NCBI GenBank assembly: GCA_024235835.1
Contig: JACKLQ010000001.1
Location: forward strand, 186,001-250,000
Reading direction: 5' to 3'
Length of the DNA: 64,000 bases
Source: Thiobacillus sp.
GTDB lineage: Bacteria; Pseudomonadota; Gammaproteobacteria; Burkholderiales; Thiobacillaceae
Part shown: positions 18,713-26,134 of the stretch, piece by piece
Layout of the letters: each line of letters starts with the position of its first letter
Position numbering within the stretch: the stretch's first letter is position 1
Notes under the pieces: model-generated
Told to the model about the DNA's origin: nothing
Database searches by the model: none
What the model saw: the letters and a program-made list of their open reading frames with translations, nothing else
Translations under genes and position numbers: made by a program

Positions 18713-18997
18713 ATGGGAAGCGCATTCGAGAGTATCAAGCAGGGTCTTACCGAGGCCGTGGAGCATGCCAAGGGCAAGAAGGTGGCGGCCCAGATTTATC
18801 AGCCGACCGCCGTGGATGTCGCCTCGCTGCGCAAGCGTCTTGACCTGACCCAGGAGCAATTCGCGGCGCGCTTCGGTTTCTCCGTGGCCACGCTTCGCCA
18901 CTGGGAGCGCGGTGATCGCAACCCCCAAGGTCCGGCCCTGGTCCTGCTCAACCTCATCGACCGCGACCCGAAGGCCGTCATGCGCGCATTGGGGTGA
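18713..18997 (+). CDS. HigA/XRE-type antitoxin
   Basis: The 94-residue protein has an XRE helix-turn-helix at residues 37-92 (SLRKRLDLTQEQFAARFGFS, then LRHWERGDRNPQGPA). The ATG at 18713 follows GAGAGG and lies four bases after the toxin stop. The protein should neutralise the toxin and repress the shared promoter. The N-terminal 35 residues are the likely toxin-binding part. A longer open frame upstream is only overlap with the toxin gene. Confidence 0.88.
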   Translation: MGSAFESIKQGLTEAVEHAKGKKVAAQIYQPTAVDVASLRKRLDLTQEQFAARFGFSVATLRHWERGDRNPQGPALVLLNLIDRDPKAVMRALG

Positions 18998-19126
18998 TCT
19001 CTCGACCCTGCTGGATCGAAGCCCAAGATCATCCAATCACCGTGGGGGTATTTATGGGGGTATTTTGATAGATCGGACTTGGTAAGAATGGGTAGAAATT
19101 GGATTTTTTCGAGGTATGCATGGACA

Positions 19127-19146
19127 CGGGTTCGATTCCCGCCGGC
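19127..19146 (+). repeat. Attachment-site direct repeat, right copy (ssrA 3' fragment)
   Basis: This is the second copy of the 20-bp ssrA 3' sequence at 1996-2015. There is no tmRNA or tRNA body upstream of it, so it is a bare fragment left at the far border of the island. The two copies are 17.1 kb apart. Confidence 0.8.
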
Positions 19147-19153
19147 CACTTGA

Positions 19154-19183
19154 AGCCCAACCGAAACCGGTTGGGCTTTTTTT
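19154..19183 (+). terminator. Rho-independent terminator just outside the island
   Basis: The stem AGCCCAACCG/CGGTTGGGCT with a four-base loop is followed by seven T. Its core CCAACCG/CGGTTGG resembles the terminator now behind ssrA. It may be the original ssrA terminator moved 17 kb away by the integration. It could also serve the convergent prpD gene from the other strand. Confidence 0.8.
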
Positions 19184-19210
19184 GCCTGCTTGTCGCGTGA
19201 GGGCAGCGCC

Positions 19211-20653
19211 TCAGATCACAAACATATCCATGAACGCATTCACCGGCGTGGCCTCCAGCCGGGGCCGGTCCATGCACAGGTCCAGGATGGCGGCCTGTTG
19301 CTTGGCGGGGAAGCGGCGTGCCAGGTTTACCTTGTACTTTCTGACGAGCTCGGGGATGCCCTCGGCGCGGCGGCGGCGGTGGCCGATGGGGTATTCCACG
19401 GCGATCTGCTTCGTGGCCGTGCCGTCCTTGAAGAATACCTGGATGGCGTTGGCGATGGAGCGCTTCTCCGGATCGTGGTAGTCCAGGCTGTACTGCTTGT
19501 TCTCCACGCATTCCATCCTGTCCCGCAACTGGTCGATGCGGGGGTCGGCGGCGGCCGCGTCCTCGTAGTCAGCGGCGGTCAATGACCCCTTGATCAGGCC
19601 CACGGCGGCCATGTACTGGATGCAGTGGTCCCGGTCGGCGGGGTTATACAGGGGCCCCTTCTTGTCGATGATGCGGATGGCGGACTCGTGGGTGGTGATG
19701 ACGATCCTGTCGATGTCATGCAGCCGATTCACCACATGGGGATGGAGCTGGAAGGCGCATTCCACGGCGGTCTGGGCGTGGAATTCGGCGGGGAAGCTGA
19801 TCTTGAACAGGATGTGCTCCATGACGTAGCTGCCGTAGGGGCGCTGGAACCTGAATTCGTTCCCCTTGAAGCTCACGTCGTAGAAACCCCAGGTCTTGGC
19901 GGTGAGGGCGGAGGGGTAGCCCATCTCCCCCTTGTGGCACATGAGGGCCAGACGCACGGCGCGGCTGGTGGCGTCGCCGGCGGCCCAGGACTTGCGGGGG
20001 CCGGTGTTGGGGGTGTGGCGGTAGGTGCGCAGGCTCTGGCCGTCGATCCAGGCGTGGGACACGGCGTTGATCACCTCGTCCCGGGTGCAGCCCAGCATGT
20101 GGGCCACCACGGCGGCGGAGGCCACCTTCACGAGGATCACGTGGTCCAGGCCCACCCGGTTGAAGCTGTTCTCCAGGGCCAGCACGCCCTGGACCTCGTG
20201 GGCCTTGATCATGGCCGTGAGCACGTCCTTCATGGTGAGGGGCGCCTTGCCCTCGGCCACCCGGGTGCGGGACAACCAGTCGGCGGTGGCCAGGATGCCC
20301 CCCAGGTTGTCGGAAGGGTGTCCCCACTCGGCGGCCAGCCAGGTGTCGTTGAAGTCCAGCCAGCGCACCAGGGCGCCGATGTCGAAGGCGGCCTTCACCG
20401 GGTCCAGCTGGAACTGGGTGCCGAACACCTTGGCCCCGTTGGGCACCACGGTGCCGGGCACGATGGGGCCCAGCAGCTTGGTGCAGGCCGGGTAGGACAG
20501 GGCCTCCAGGCCGCAGCCGAGGGTGTCCATCAGGCAGTAGCGGGCCGTGTCGTAGGCTTCGTCGGAGTTGACGACGTAGTTGATGACGTAGTCGGCGATG
20601 TCCACCAATACCTGGTCTGGATCGGGGCGGACGTTGGAGATGTGGCTGCTCAT
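19211..20653 (-). CDS. prpD: 2-Methylcitrate dehydratase (MmgE/PrpD family)
   Basis: PrpD dehydrates 2-methylcitrate to 2-methyl-cis-aconitate in propionate breakdown. The 480-residue length matches E. coli PrpD. Family stretches include LMDTLGCGLEAL, LVRWLDFNDTWLAAEWGHPSDN, KAHEVQGVLALENSFN and HAWIDGQSLRTYRHTPNTG in parts, and the C-terminal HRRRRAEGIPEL. It is the last gene of the minus-strand cluster, after prpC, and separated from it by a repeat-bearing gap. No prpF/acnD pair is present, as expected when PrpD is used. Confidence 0.93.
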   Translation of the reverse strand: MSSHISNVRPDPDQVLVDIADYVINYVVNSDEAYDTARYCLMDTLGCGLEALSYPACTKLLGPIVPGTVVPNGAKVFGTQFQLDPVKAAFDIGALVRWLDFNDTWLAAEWGHPSDNLGGILATADWLSRTRVAEGKAPLTMKDVLTAMIKAHEVQGVLALENSFNRVGLDHVILVKVASAAVVAHMLGCTRDEVINAVSHAWIDGQSLRTYRHTPNTGPRKSWAAGDATSRAVRLALMCHKGEMGYPSALTAKTWGFYDVSFKGNEFRFQRPYGSYVMEHILFKISFPAEFHAQTAVECAFQLHPHVVNRLHDIDRIVITTHESAIRIIDKKGPLYNPADRDHCIQYMAAVGLIKGSLTAADYEDAAAADPRIDQLRDRMECVENKQYSLDYHDPEKRSIANAIQVFFKDGTATKQIAVEYPIGHRRRRAEGIPELVRKYKVNLARRFPAKQQAAILDLCMDRPRLEATPVNAFMDMFVI

Positions 20654-20686
20654 GCGGACCTTTCAATGGCGATGATGGGTGTGGGT

Positions 20687-20793
20687 TTCTCCCCCCTTTG
20701 GCAAAGGGGGGCAGGGGGGATTTGAGTAGGGTCGGCCAGGGTCGCGCCCCTGGAATCCCCCTCGGTCCCCCTTTTCCAAAGGGGGAGGAAAAA
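20687..20793. repeat. Paired G-run hairpin repeat, copy A (prpC-prpD gap)
   Basis: Two C-run/G-run hairpins of the type CCCCCCTTTGGCAAAGGGGGG face each other across about 55 bases, each with a GGGGGATT tail toward the centre. Same design as copies at 21997, 24045 and 27836. The repeat fills the gap between prpC and prpD. Confidence 0.8.
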
Positions 20794-20818
20794 CGATGGG
20801 GCGACGACCATGGTGCCC

Positions 20819-21970
20819 TCAGCCCCGTGCCTCGATCGGCACGTAGGCCCGCTCTTCCGGTCCCACGTATTCCGCGTTGGGGCGGATGATCTTGTTGTCG
20901 ATGCGCTGCTCGATGATGTGGGCGGCCCAGCCGGTGGTGCGGCTGATGACGAAGAGGGGGGTGAACATGGGGGTGGGCACGCCCATCATGTGGTAGCTGG
21001 AGGAGGAGTACCAGTCCAGGTTGGGGAACATCTTCTTCACTTCCCACATCACGGTCTCGATGCGCTCGGAGATGTTGAACAGGTTCATGTTGCCGCCCGC
21101 CTCGCACAGGCGTTTTGACACGGCCTTGATGGCCTCGTTGCGGGGGTCGCCGATGGTGTACACGGGGTGGCCGAAGCCGATGATGATCTCCTTGGCGGAG
21201 ACCCTCCTGCGGATGTCCGCCTCGGCTTCGTCGGGTGTGGCATAGCGGCCGATGATCTCCATGGCCGCTTCGTTGGCGCCGCCGTGTTTGGGGCCCCGCA
21301 GGGCACCGATGGCGCCGGTGATGCAGGAATGGAAGTCCGAAAGGGTACCGGCGATGACCCGGGCGGCGAAGGTGGAGGCGTTGAATTCGTGCTCGGCATA
21401 GAGGATGAGGGACACGTCCAGGGCCCGGCGGGTCAGTTCGTCCGGCCGCTGGCCGTGCAGCAGGTGCAGGAAGTGGCCCGCCACGGTCTCGTCATCCGTC
21501 TCCACCTCGATGCGTTTGCCGCTCTGGCTGTAATGCCACCAGTACAGCAGCATGGAGCCGAAGCTGGCCACCAGCCGGTCGGCGATGTCCCGGGCGCCGC
21601 CCACGGGATGGCCTTCCTCTTCCGGCAACAGGGTGCCCAGCATGGAGCAGCCGGTGCGCATCACGTCCATGGGATGGGTGTGGGCGGGAATCTGCTCCAG
21701 CACCGTCTTCAGGGCGGGAGGCAGGCCCCGCAGCCCTTGCAGCTTGAGCTTGTAATCCTGCAGCTGCCCCTGGGTGGGCAACTCGCCGTGCACCAGCAGC
21801 CAGGCCACTTCCTCGAAGGTGGATTTGTCGGCCAGTTCCAGGATGTCGTAGCCCCGGTAATGCAGGTCGTTGCCGCTGTGTCCCACGGTGCAGACGGCGG
21901 TGGTGCCCGCCTGCACGCCGGACAGGGCCACGGATTTCTTCTTCGGCTTCTCGATGACGGTCTCGCTCAT
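20819..21970 (-). CDS. prpC: 2-Methylcitrate synthase
   Basis: PrpC condenses propionyl-CoA with oxaloacetate. The 383-residue protein has the citrate synthase motifs: GCSMLG, LYAEHEFNASTFAARV, catalytic His in GPKHGGANE, second His in IGFGHPVYTIGDPR, and the late acidic region. The short length (about 380 rather than 430) and the PrpB/PrpD neighbours point to 2-methylcitrate rather than the main citrate synthase. The ATG at 21970 is preceded by a GGAGACTGCC stretch; the longer open frame to 22063 runs through the repeat and is not coding. Confidence 0.93.
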   Translation of the reverse strand: MSETVIEKPKKKSVALSGVQAGTTAVCTVGHSGNDLHYRGYDILELADKSTFEEVAWLLVHGELPTQGQLQDYKLKLQGLRGLPPALKTVLEQIPAHTHPMDVMRTGCSMLGTLLPEEEGHPVGGARDIADRLVASFGSMLLYWWHYSQSGKRIEVETDDETVAGHFLHLLHGQRPDELTRRALDVSLILYAEHEFNASTFAARVIAGTLSDFHSCITGAIGALRGPKHGGANEAAMEIIGRYATPDEAEADIRRRVSAKEIIIGFGHPVYTIGDPRNEAIKAVSKRLCEAGGNMNLFNISERIETVMWEVKKMFPNLDWYSSSSYHMMGVPTPMFTPLFVISRTTGWAAHIIEQRIDNKIIRPNAEYVGPEERAYVPIEARG

Positions 21971-21996
21971 GGCAGTCTCCAGTTCATGCTGCTTGT

Positions 21997-22098
21997 CTTC
22001 CCCCTTTCGTAAAGGGGGATCGAGGGGGATTCCGGTGGCGCTGGCTACAGGAAGCGCCGTCAAATCCCCCCTGGCCCCCCTTTTTCAAAGGGGGGAAG
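21997..22098. repeat. Paired G-run hairpin repeat, copy B (prpB-prpC gap)
   Basis: Two hairpins, CCCCCTTTCGTAAAGGGGG and CCCCCCTTTTTCAAAGGGGGG, flank a unique core of about 50 bases. The layout equals copies A, C and D. Confidence 0.8.
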
Positions 22099-22102
22099 GT
22101 CT

Positions 22103-22984
22103 TCACTTGTCTACGTCGAACAACTGGTCCAGCTTCTGCTCGTAGGCGTGGTAGCCCAGGTGCTCGTAAAGCTCCATGCGAGTCTGCATGGTATCCAGCA
22201 CGTGCTGCTGGGTGCCGTCCCGGCGAATGGCTTCGTACACCTTGAGGGCCGCCTGGTTCATGGCCCGGAAGGCGGACAGGGGATAGAGCACCAGGCCCAC
22301 GCCGGCGCCCCGCAGTTCATCCACGGTGTAAAGGGGCGTGGAGCCGAACTCGGTGATGTTGGCCAGCACCGGCACCTTTACCGCCTCGGCGAACTGCTTG
22401 TACATGGCCAGTTCGGTCATGGCCTCGGGGAAGATCATGTCCGCGCCGGCCTCCACGCAGGCCCGGGCCCGGTCCATGGCGGCGTTCAGGCCTTCCACCG
22501 CCAGGGCGTCGGTGCGGGCCATGATGACGAAGTCCGGGTCGGTGCGGGCATCCACCGCCGCCTTGACGCGGTCCACCATCTCGGCCTGGCTGACAATGGC
22601 CTTGCCCGGCCGGTGGCCGCAACGCTTGGCCAGCACCTGGTCCTCGATGTGCATGGCCCCGGCGCCGAACTTGATCATGGACTTCACCGTGCGGGCGATG
22701 TTGAAGGCGCCGCCGAAGCCCGTGTCCACGTCCACCAGCACGGGCAGGTCGGTGGCGTCGGTGATGCGGCGCACGTCGGTGAGCACGTCGTCCAGGGTGG
22801 AGATGCCCAGGTCCGGCAGGCCCAGGGAGCCGGCGGCCACGCCGCCGCCGGAGATGTACAGGGCCTTGTAACCCACGTTTTGCGCCAGCTTGGCGTGGTA
22901 GGCGTTGATGGCGCCCACCACCTGCAGGGGCTGTTCGGCGGCGACGGCGGCGCGGAAGCGGGCGCCGGCGGATGCAATGCTCAT
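22103..22984 (-). CDS. prpB: 2-Methylisocitrate lyase
   Basis: PrpB splits 2-methylisocitrate to pyruvate and succinate, the last step of the methylcitrate cycle. The 293-residue protein has the isocitrate lyase superfamily signature KRCGHRPGK with the catalytic Cys, the metal-binding DVDTGFGG, and the MARTDALAVEG region. The length agrees with PrpB (about 295). It starts 16 bases after the upstream CoA lyase, suggesting one transcript, and is followed by repeat B and prpC. Confidence 0.94.
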   Translation of the reverse strand: MSIASAGARFRAAVAAEQPLQVVGAINAYHAKLAQNVGYKALYISGGGVAAGSLGLPDLGISTLDDVLTDVRRITDATDLPVLVDVDTGFGGAFNIARTVKSMIKFGAGAMHIEDQVLAKRCGHRPGKAIVSQAEMVDRVKAAVDARTDPDFVIMARTDALAVEGLNAAMDRARACVEAGADMIFPEAMTELAMYKQFAEAVKVPVLANITEFGSTPLYTVDELRGAGVGLVLYPLSAFRAMNQAALKVYEAIRRDGTQQHVLDTMQTRMELYEHLGYHAYEQKLDQLFDVDK

Positions 22985-23000
22985 GGATGAGGTTCCTTGG

Positions 23001-23996
23001 TCAGTCCTGGAAAAAGGCCTGTTCGGCCTCTGGGGGCAACTTGATACCCGTCACATGGGCCTTCTGCAATACCTCCCAGTAATACCGGTAGGTGGCCCGG
23101 TCGTGCAATTCCCCGTCGTGCTGAATGGGGCCCCAGTCCGCCTTCTGGGCCGCCAGCAGGATGGCGCTGCCCGTGGCCACCTCGGAGTAGTCCGGCTTCA
23201 TGGCGTCCACGATGGGCTGGATCTGGGTGGGGTAGATGCTCCACTGGCGCAGAAAGCCGAATTCCATGCGGGCCCGGCGGGCGTCGGCGTAGGCGGCGTA
23301 GGGGTTCTTCAAGTCCAGGGTGACGTTGTGGGCAGGCACCACGCCGTGGGCCAGGGCCGCGGCCACCACCTCGGCCTTGGCCCGGGCCAGCAGCTTGTGC
23401 TCGAACTGGCCGGGGCTGCGCATGGCACTGGCGGGGATGGCACCGTGGTGGCCGGAGACGAAGTCCATGAGGCCGAAGTCCAGCACCTGCATCCAGGGCA
23501 GGGCGGCGATGGCCTGGGCGTCCCGCAGGGCACCGTGGGTCTCGATTAGGGCGTGGATGGGAATCTCCCGGCCGATCTCATGCTTGGCGGCCACCCGCTG
23601 GATGTAGCCGATCATCTCCGCCACCTGGCCGGCGGCGGTGGACTTGGGGATGGTGATGTAGCGCAGCAGGGCGCCGGCGCCGCCCACCAGGATGTCCACG
23701 TCCTGGCGCCAGTGGGGGTGGGTATAGTCGTGGACGCGGGCGCCGGCCATGCGGTGCCTGTTGGCCTCGGCGTTGAGCACCCGCACGATCATCTCCGCGT
23801 GCTCCCGTTCCTTGCCCGCCGGGGCCCCGTCCTCGCAGTCGCAGGTGATGTCGAATACCGGACCCAGCTTGTCCTGGAGTTCCAGGGCCTTGAGGATCAG
23901 CTTCTCGCTGCCAGCGAAGTGCTCGCAGGCAGGAATGGCCGGGAAGGGCTTCTCACCGGCGAACAGGGCTGAGTTGGGATGTACGGCTTGGGTCAT
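23001..23996 (-). CDS. HpcH/HpaI-type CoA ester lyase 1 (malyl-CoA/methylmalyl-CoA lyase-like)
   Basis: The 331-residue protein belongs to the citrate lyase beta/HpcH superfamily, which cleaves or forms hydroxyacyl-CoA thioesters. Metal-binding acidic motifs are FDITCDCEDGAP and LDFGLMDFVSG; the ALIETHGALRDAQ segment is also typical. The length is close to that of L-malyl-CoA/beta-methylmalyl-CoA lyases (about 320). Location next to prpB and a mesaconyl-CoA hydratase-like gene suggests cleavage of beta-methylmalyl-CoA to propionyl-CoA and glyoxylate, but citramalyl-CoA or malyl-CoA are also possible. The substrate is an inference. Confidence 0.75.
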   Translation of the reverse strand: MTQAVHPNSALFAGEKPFPAIPACEHFAGSEKLILKALELQDKLGPVFDITCDCEDGAPAGKEREHAEMIVRVLNAEANRHRMAGARVHDYTHPHWRQDVDILVGGAGALLRYITIPKSTAAGQVAEMIGYIQRVAAKHEIGREIPIHALIETHGALRDAQAIAALPWMQVLDFGLMDFVSGHHGAIPASAMRSPGQFEHKLLARAKAEVVAAALAHGVVPAHNVTLDLKNPYAAYADARRARMEFGFLRQWSIYPTQIQPIVDAMKPDYSEVATGSAILLAAQKADWGPIQHDGELHDRATYRYYWEVLQKAHVTGIKLPPEAEQAFFQD

Positions 23997-24044
23997 GGGC
24001 GCTCCTCGGCGTGCTTCATGGTCGGGCGGTGCGTATCAGTGCTG

Positions 24045-24143
24045 TTCCCCCCTTTGGCAAAGGGGGGCAGGGGGGATTCACGGCGCTTGCCCTGGGCGAC
24101 GGCCGCTGGAATCCCCCTCAATCCCCCTTTAGGAAAGGGGGAG
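24045..24143. repeat. Paired G-run hairpin repeat, copy C
   Basis: Hairpins CCCCCCTTTGGCAAAGGGGGG and CCCCCTTTAGGAAAGGGGG flank about 50 bases. It lies between the MaoC-type gene and CoA lyase 1. Left hairpin and tail match copy A almost exactly. Confidence 0.8.
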
Positions 24144-24171
24144 GCTAGTCCAGTGGGCGTGCTCATCGTGC

Positions 24172-25242
24172 TCATGCTGCACCCCGCCTCGGCATGAGCA
24201 CGGTGTAGTCCAGGTCCAGTACCAAGTTGGGATGATATTTTCCGCCGGCTTCCTGGGGTTTGGCTTCCGCCAACTCGCCGGGGGGCAGGTTTTTCACCCC
24301 CACCAGCCGCAGGCGCAGGGCGCCCAGGTCGTCCCGGCCGAACAACTCCCACTTGTCCAGCACCTCGGACCAGGCATAGAGGGTGTCGCCGGCAAAGGTG
24401 GGGTTGCTGTGGACGCCGCCGTTGATGGCGGCGATGGTGAGGGCGTTCTCCAGGCCCTCGAAAGACAGGGCCCGGCAGACGGAAATGACGTGGCCGCCGT
24501 AGACCAGGCGCCGGCCGAAGGGGGTGTTGGCCATGAGAAAGCCGTCGAAATGCAGCCGGGCGCTGTTCTGGTAGAGGCGGGTGGCCAGGGTGTGGTCGCT
24601 CTCGTCCAGGGTCATGCCCGCCGGGTGGTCGATGCGCTCACCCACCGCGTAGTCCTCCCACAGCCAGGGGGCGCCGGTGAGTTCCGTCTCGTAGCCCCGG
24701 GCGTCCAGGCAGGCGGGAATGGTCAGGCGATGGGGCTCGACAATGGGGGGCGGTTCGGGCACCACGGCGGCAGGGGCCGGCCGGCTCGGGTCCGACTTGT
24801 GCACCATCACCCAGCGTACCCAGGTCAGCACTTCCTGCTCGTTCTGGTTCACGGCGGTGGAGCGCACCCAGACGATGCCGCTCCTGCCGTTGCTGTTTTC
24901 CCTGAGGCCGATGACCGTGGATTCCGCCTTCAGGGTGTCGCCCGCGTAAACCGGCGCCAGGAAGCGCACGTCGGCGTAGCCCAGGTTGGCCACGGCGTTG
25001 AGGGACACGTCCGCAACGGTCTTGCCGAAGGCCAGGTGGAAGGCCAGCAGATCGTCCAGGGGCCGGTCCGGGTAGCCCAGGGCATGGGCCACGGGCCGGG
25101 CGCTGGGCAGCACGTGGCGGGCCCCGGTGAGGGCGATGTACAGGGCCTGGTCGCCTTCGCCCACGGTGCGGGGCGTGCCGTGCACCAGGGTCTGGCCCAG
25201 GCTGAAGTCCTCGAAGAAGTTGCCCTTGCTTGCCTTGCTCAT
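24172..25242 (-). CDS. Mesaconyl-CoA hydratase-like protein (double MaoC hot-dog)
   Basis: The 356-residue protein has two hot-dog domains: an N-terminal one (GNFFEDFSLGQTLVHG to about residue 150) and a C-terminal one with RLVYGGHVISVCRALSFEG and NPTFAGDTLYAWSEV. The length and N-terminus resemble mesaconyl-CoA hydratase (beta-methylmalyl-CoA dehydratase, about 343 residues), which interconverts mesaconyl-CoA and beta-methylmalyl-CoA. Itaconyl-CoA hydratase is a related option. The ATG at 25242 overlaps the stop of the upstream CoA lyase as ATGA, so the two are coupled and likely act in sequence. Confidence 0.75.
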   Translation of the reverse strand: MSKASKGNFFEDFSLGQTLVHGTPRTVGEGDQALYIALTGARHVLPSARPVAHALGYPDRPLDDLLAFHLAFGKTVADVSLNAVANLGYADVRFLAPVYAGDTLKAESTVIGLRENSNGRSGIVWVRSTAVNQNEQEVLTWVRWVMVHKSDPSRPAPAAVVPEPPPIVEPHRLTIPACLDARGYETELTGAPWLWEDYAVGERIDHPAGMTLDESDHTLATRLYQNSARLHFDGFLMANTPFGRRLVYGGHVISVCRALSFEGLENALTIAAINGGVHSNPTFAGDTLYAWSEVLDKWELFGRDDLGALRLRLVGVKNLPPGELAEAKPQEAGGKYHPNLVLDLDYTVLMPRRGAA

Positions 25243-26123
25243 GGCTGTGCCCCTCCCCAGCACTGCTGGATCATGTCATGGATCAACAGGGTACGTTTGG
25301 CGGCCTCCACGTGCAGGTTCTCCACCACGCGGCCTTCCACCACCGCCACGCCCTTGCCGGCGGCGTTGGCCTCCGCCAGGGCAGTGATGATGCGGCGGGC
25401 CCGGTCCACGCTGTCGGGCCGGGGCGTGAAGGCGTCGTTGGCGTAAGCCACCTGGTCCGGGTGGATCAGGCTCTTGCCGTCGCAGCCCAGGTCCCGGGCC
25501 ATGCGGCAGGCGTATTCGTAGGTCTCCATGTGCTTCAGGTCCAGGTGGATGCCGTCGATGAAGGCCAGGTCATGGGCCCGGGCCGCCAGCAGGCAGTGGG
25601 ACAGGCTGTGCAGCATGGGCAGGCGCTCGGCGGTCACCCGGGCGTGGAGCTCGTTGGTCAGGTCCGAGGTCCCCATCACCAGGCAGGCGATGCGGGACGA
25701 GGCCCCGGCGATCTCCGCCGCCCGCAGCACGCCGAAGGGGGTCTCGATGAGCACCATGATGGGCAGGCGCTCGCCGCCGGCGGCGTCCAGGGCAGCCAGG
25801 GCGTCCAGCACGTCCTGGCGGCTTTCGATCTTGGGGAACAGCACGGCGTCGATGTCCGCCCGGGCCACGGCCGCCAGGTCGTCCCGGCCCCAGGGGGTGG
25901 CCAGGCCGTTGACCCTTACCACCCGTTCGCGGCAGCCGTAGTCGCCCTTGGCCAGGGCTTCCAGCAGGTTGGTCCGGGCCTCGGCCTTGCGCTCCGGCAG
26001 CACCGCATCCTCCAGGTCGAATATGACGCTGTCCACCTGCAGGCCCCGGGCCTTCTCCAGATAGCGGGGTGCCGAGGCGGGCACGTAGAGCATGGAACGG
26101 CGCGGACGGTAATGGGGACCCAT
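25239..26123 (-). CDS. CitE-like CoA ester lyase 2
   Basis: The 294-residue protein is a typical CitE-like enzyme. It opens with RRSMLYVPASAPRYLEKA, then has the metal-binding DSVIFDLEDAV (catalytic E and D), VLIETPFGVLRA and LVMGTSDLTNEL; the C-terminus has GKSLIHPDQV. The size matches (S)-citramalyl-CoA or malyl-CoA lyases and Mcl2-type thioesterases. The gene lies 11 bases after the acyl-CoA ligase and overlaps the hydratase gene, so the three form a tight ligase-lyase-hydratase unit. Exact substrate unknown. Confidence 0.78.
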   Translation of the reverse strand: MGPHYRPRRSMLYVPASAPRYLEKARGLQVDSVIFDLEDAVLPERKAEARTNLLEALAKGDYGCRERVVRVNGLATPWGRDDLAAVARADIDAVLFPKIESRQDVLDALAALDAAGGERLPIMVLIETPFGVLRAAEIAGASSRIACLVMGTSDLTNELHARVTAERLPMLHSLSHCLLAARAHDLAFIDGIHLDLKHMETYEYACRMARDLGCDGKSLIHPDQVAYANDAFTPRPDSVDRARRIITALAEANAAGKGVAVVEGRVVENLHVEAAKRTLLIHDMIQQCWGGAQP

Positions 26124-26134
26124 GGGCGCCTCTC

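Noticed and set aside
19122..19149. A possible tRNA gene
   Set aside because: Only a T arm and acceptor strand are present, matching the ssrA 3' end; there is no D or anticodon arm, so it is an attachment fragment.
19211..20653. An immune-responsive gene 1/cis-aconitate decarboxylase
   Set aside because: It belongs to the same MmgE/PrpD superfamily, but prpC and prpB beside it and the full 480-residue length favour PrpD.
19625..20725. Long plus-strand frames opposite the prp cluster (for example here and at 26069-27826)
   Set aside because: They are GC-rich antisense shadows with G/H/V/Q-rich text and no recognisable domains.
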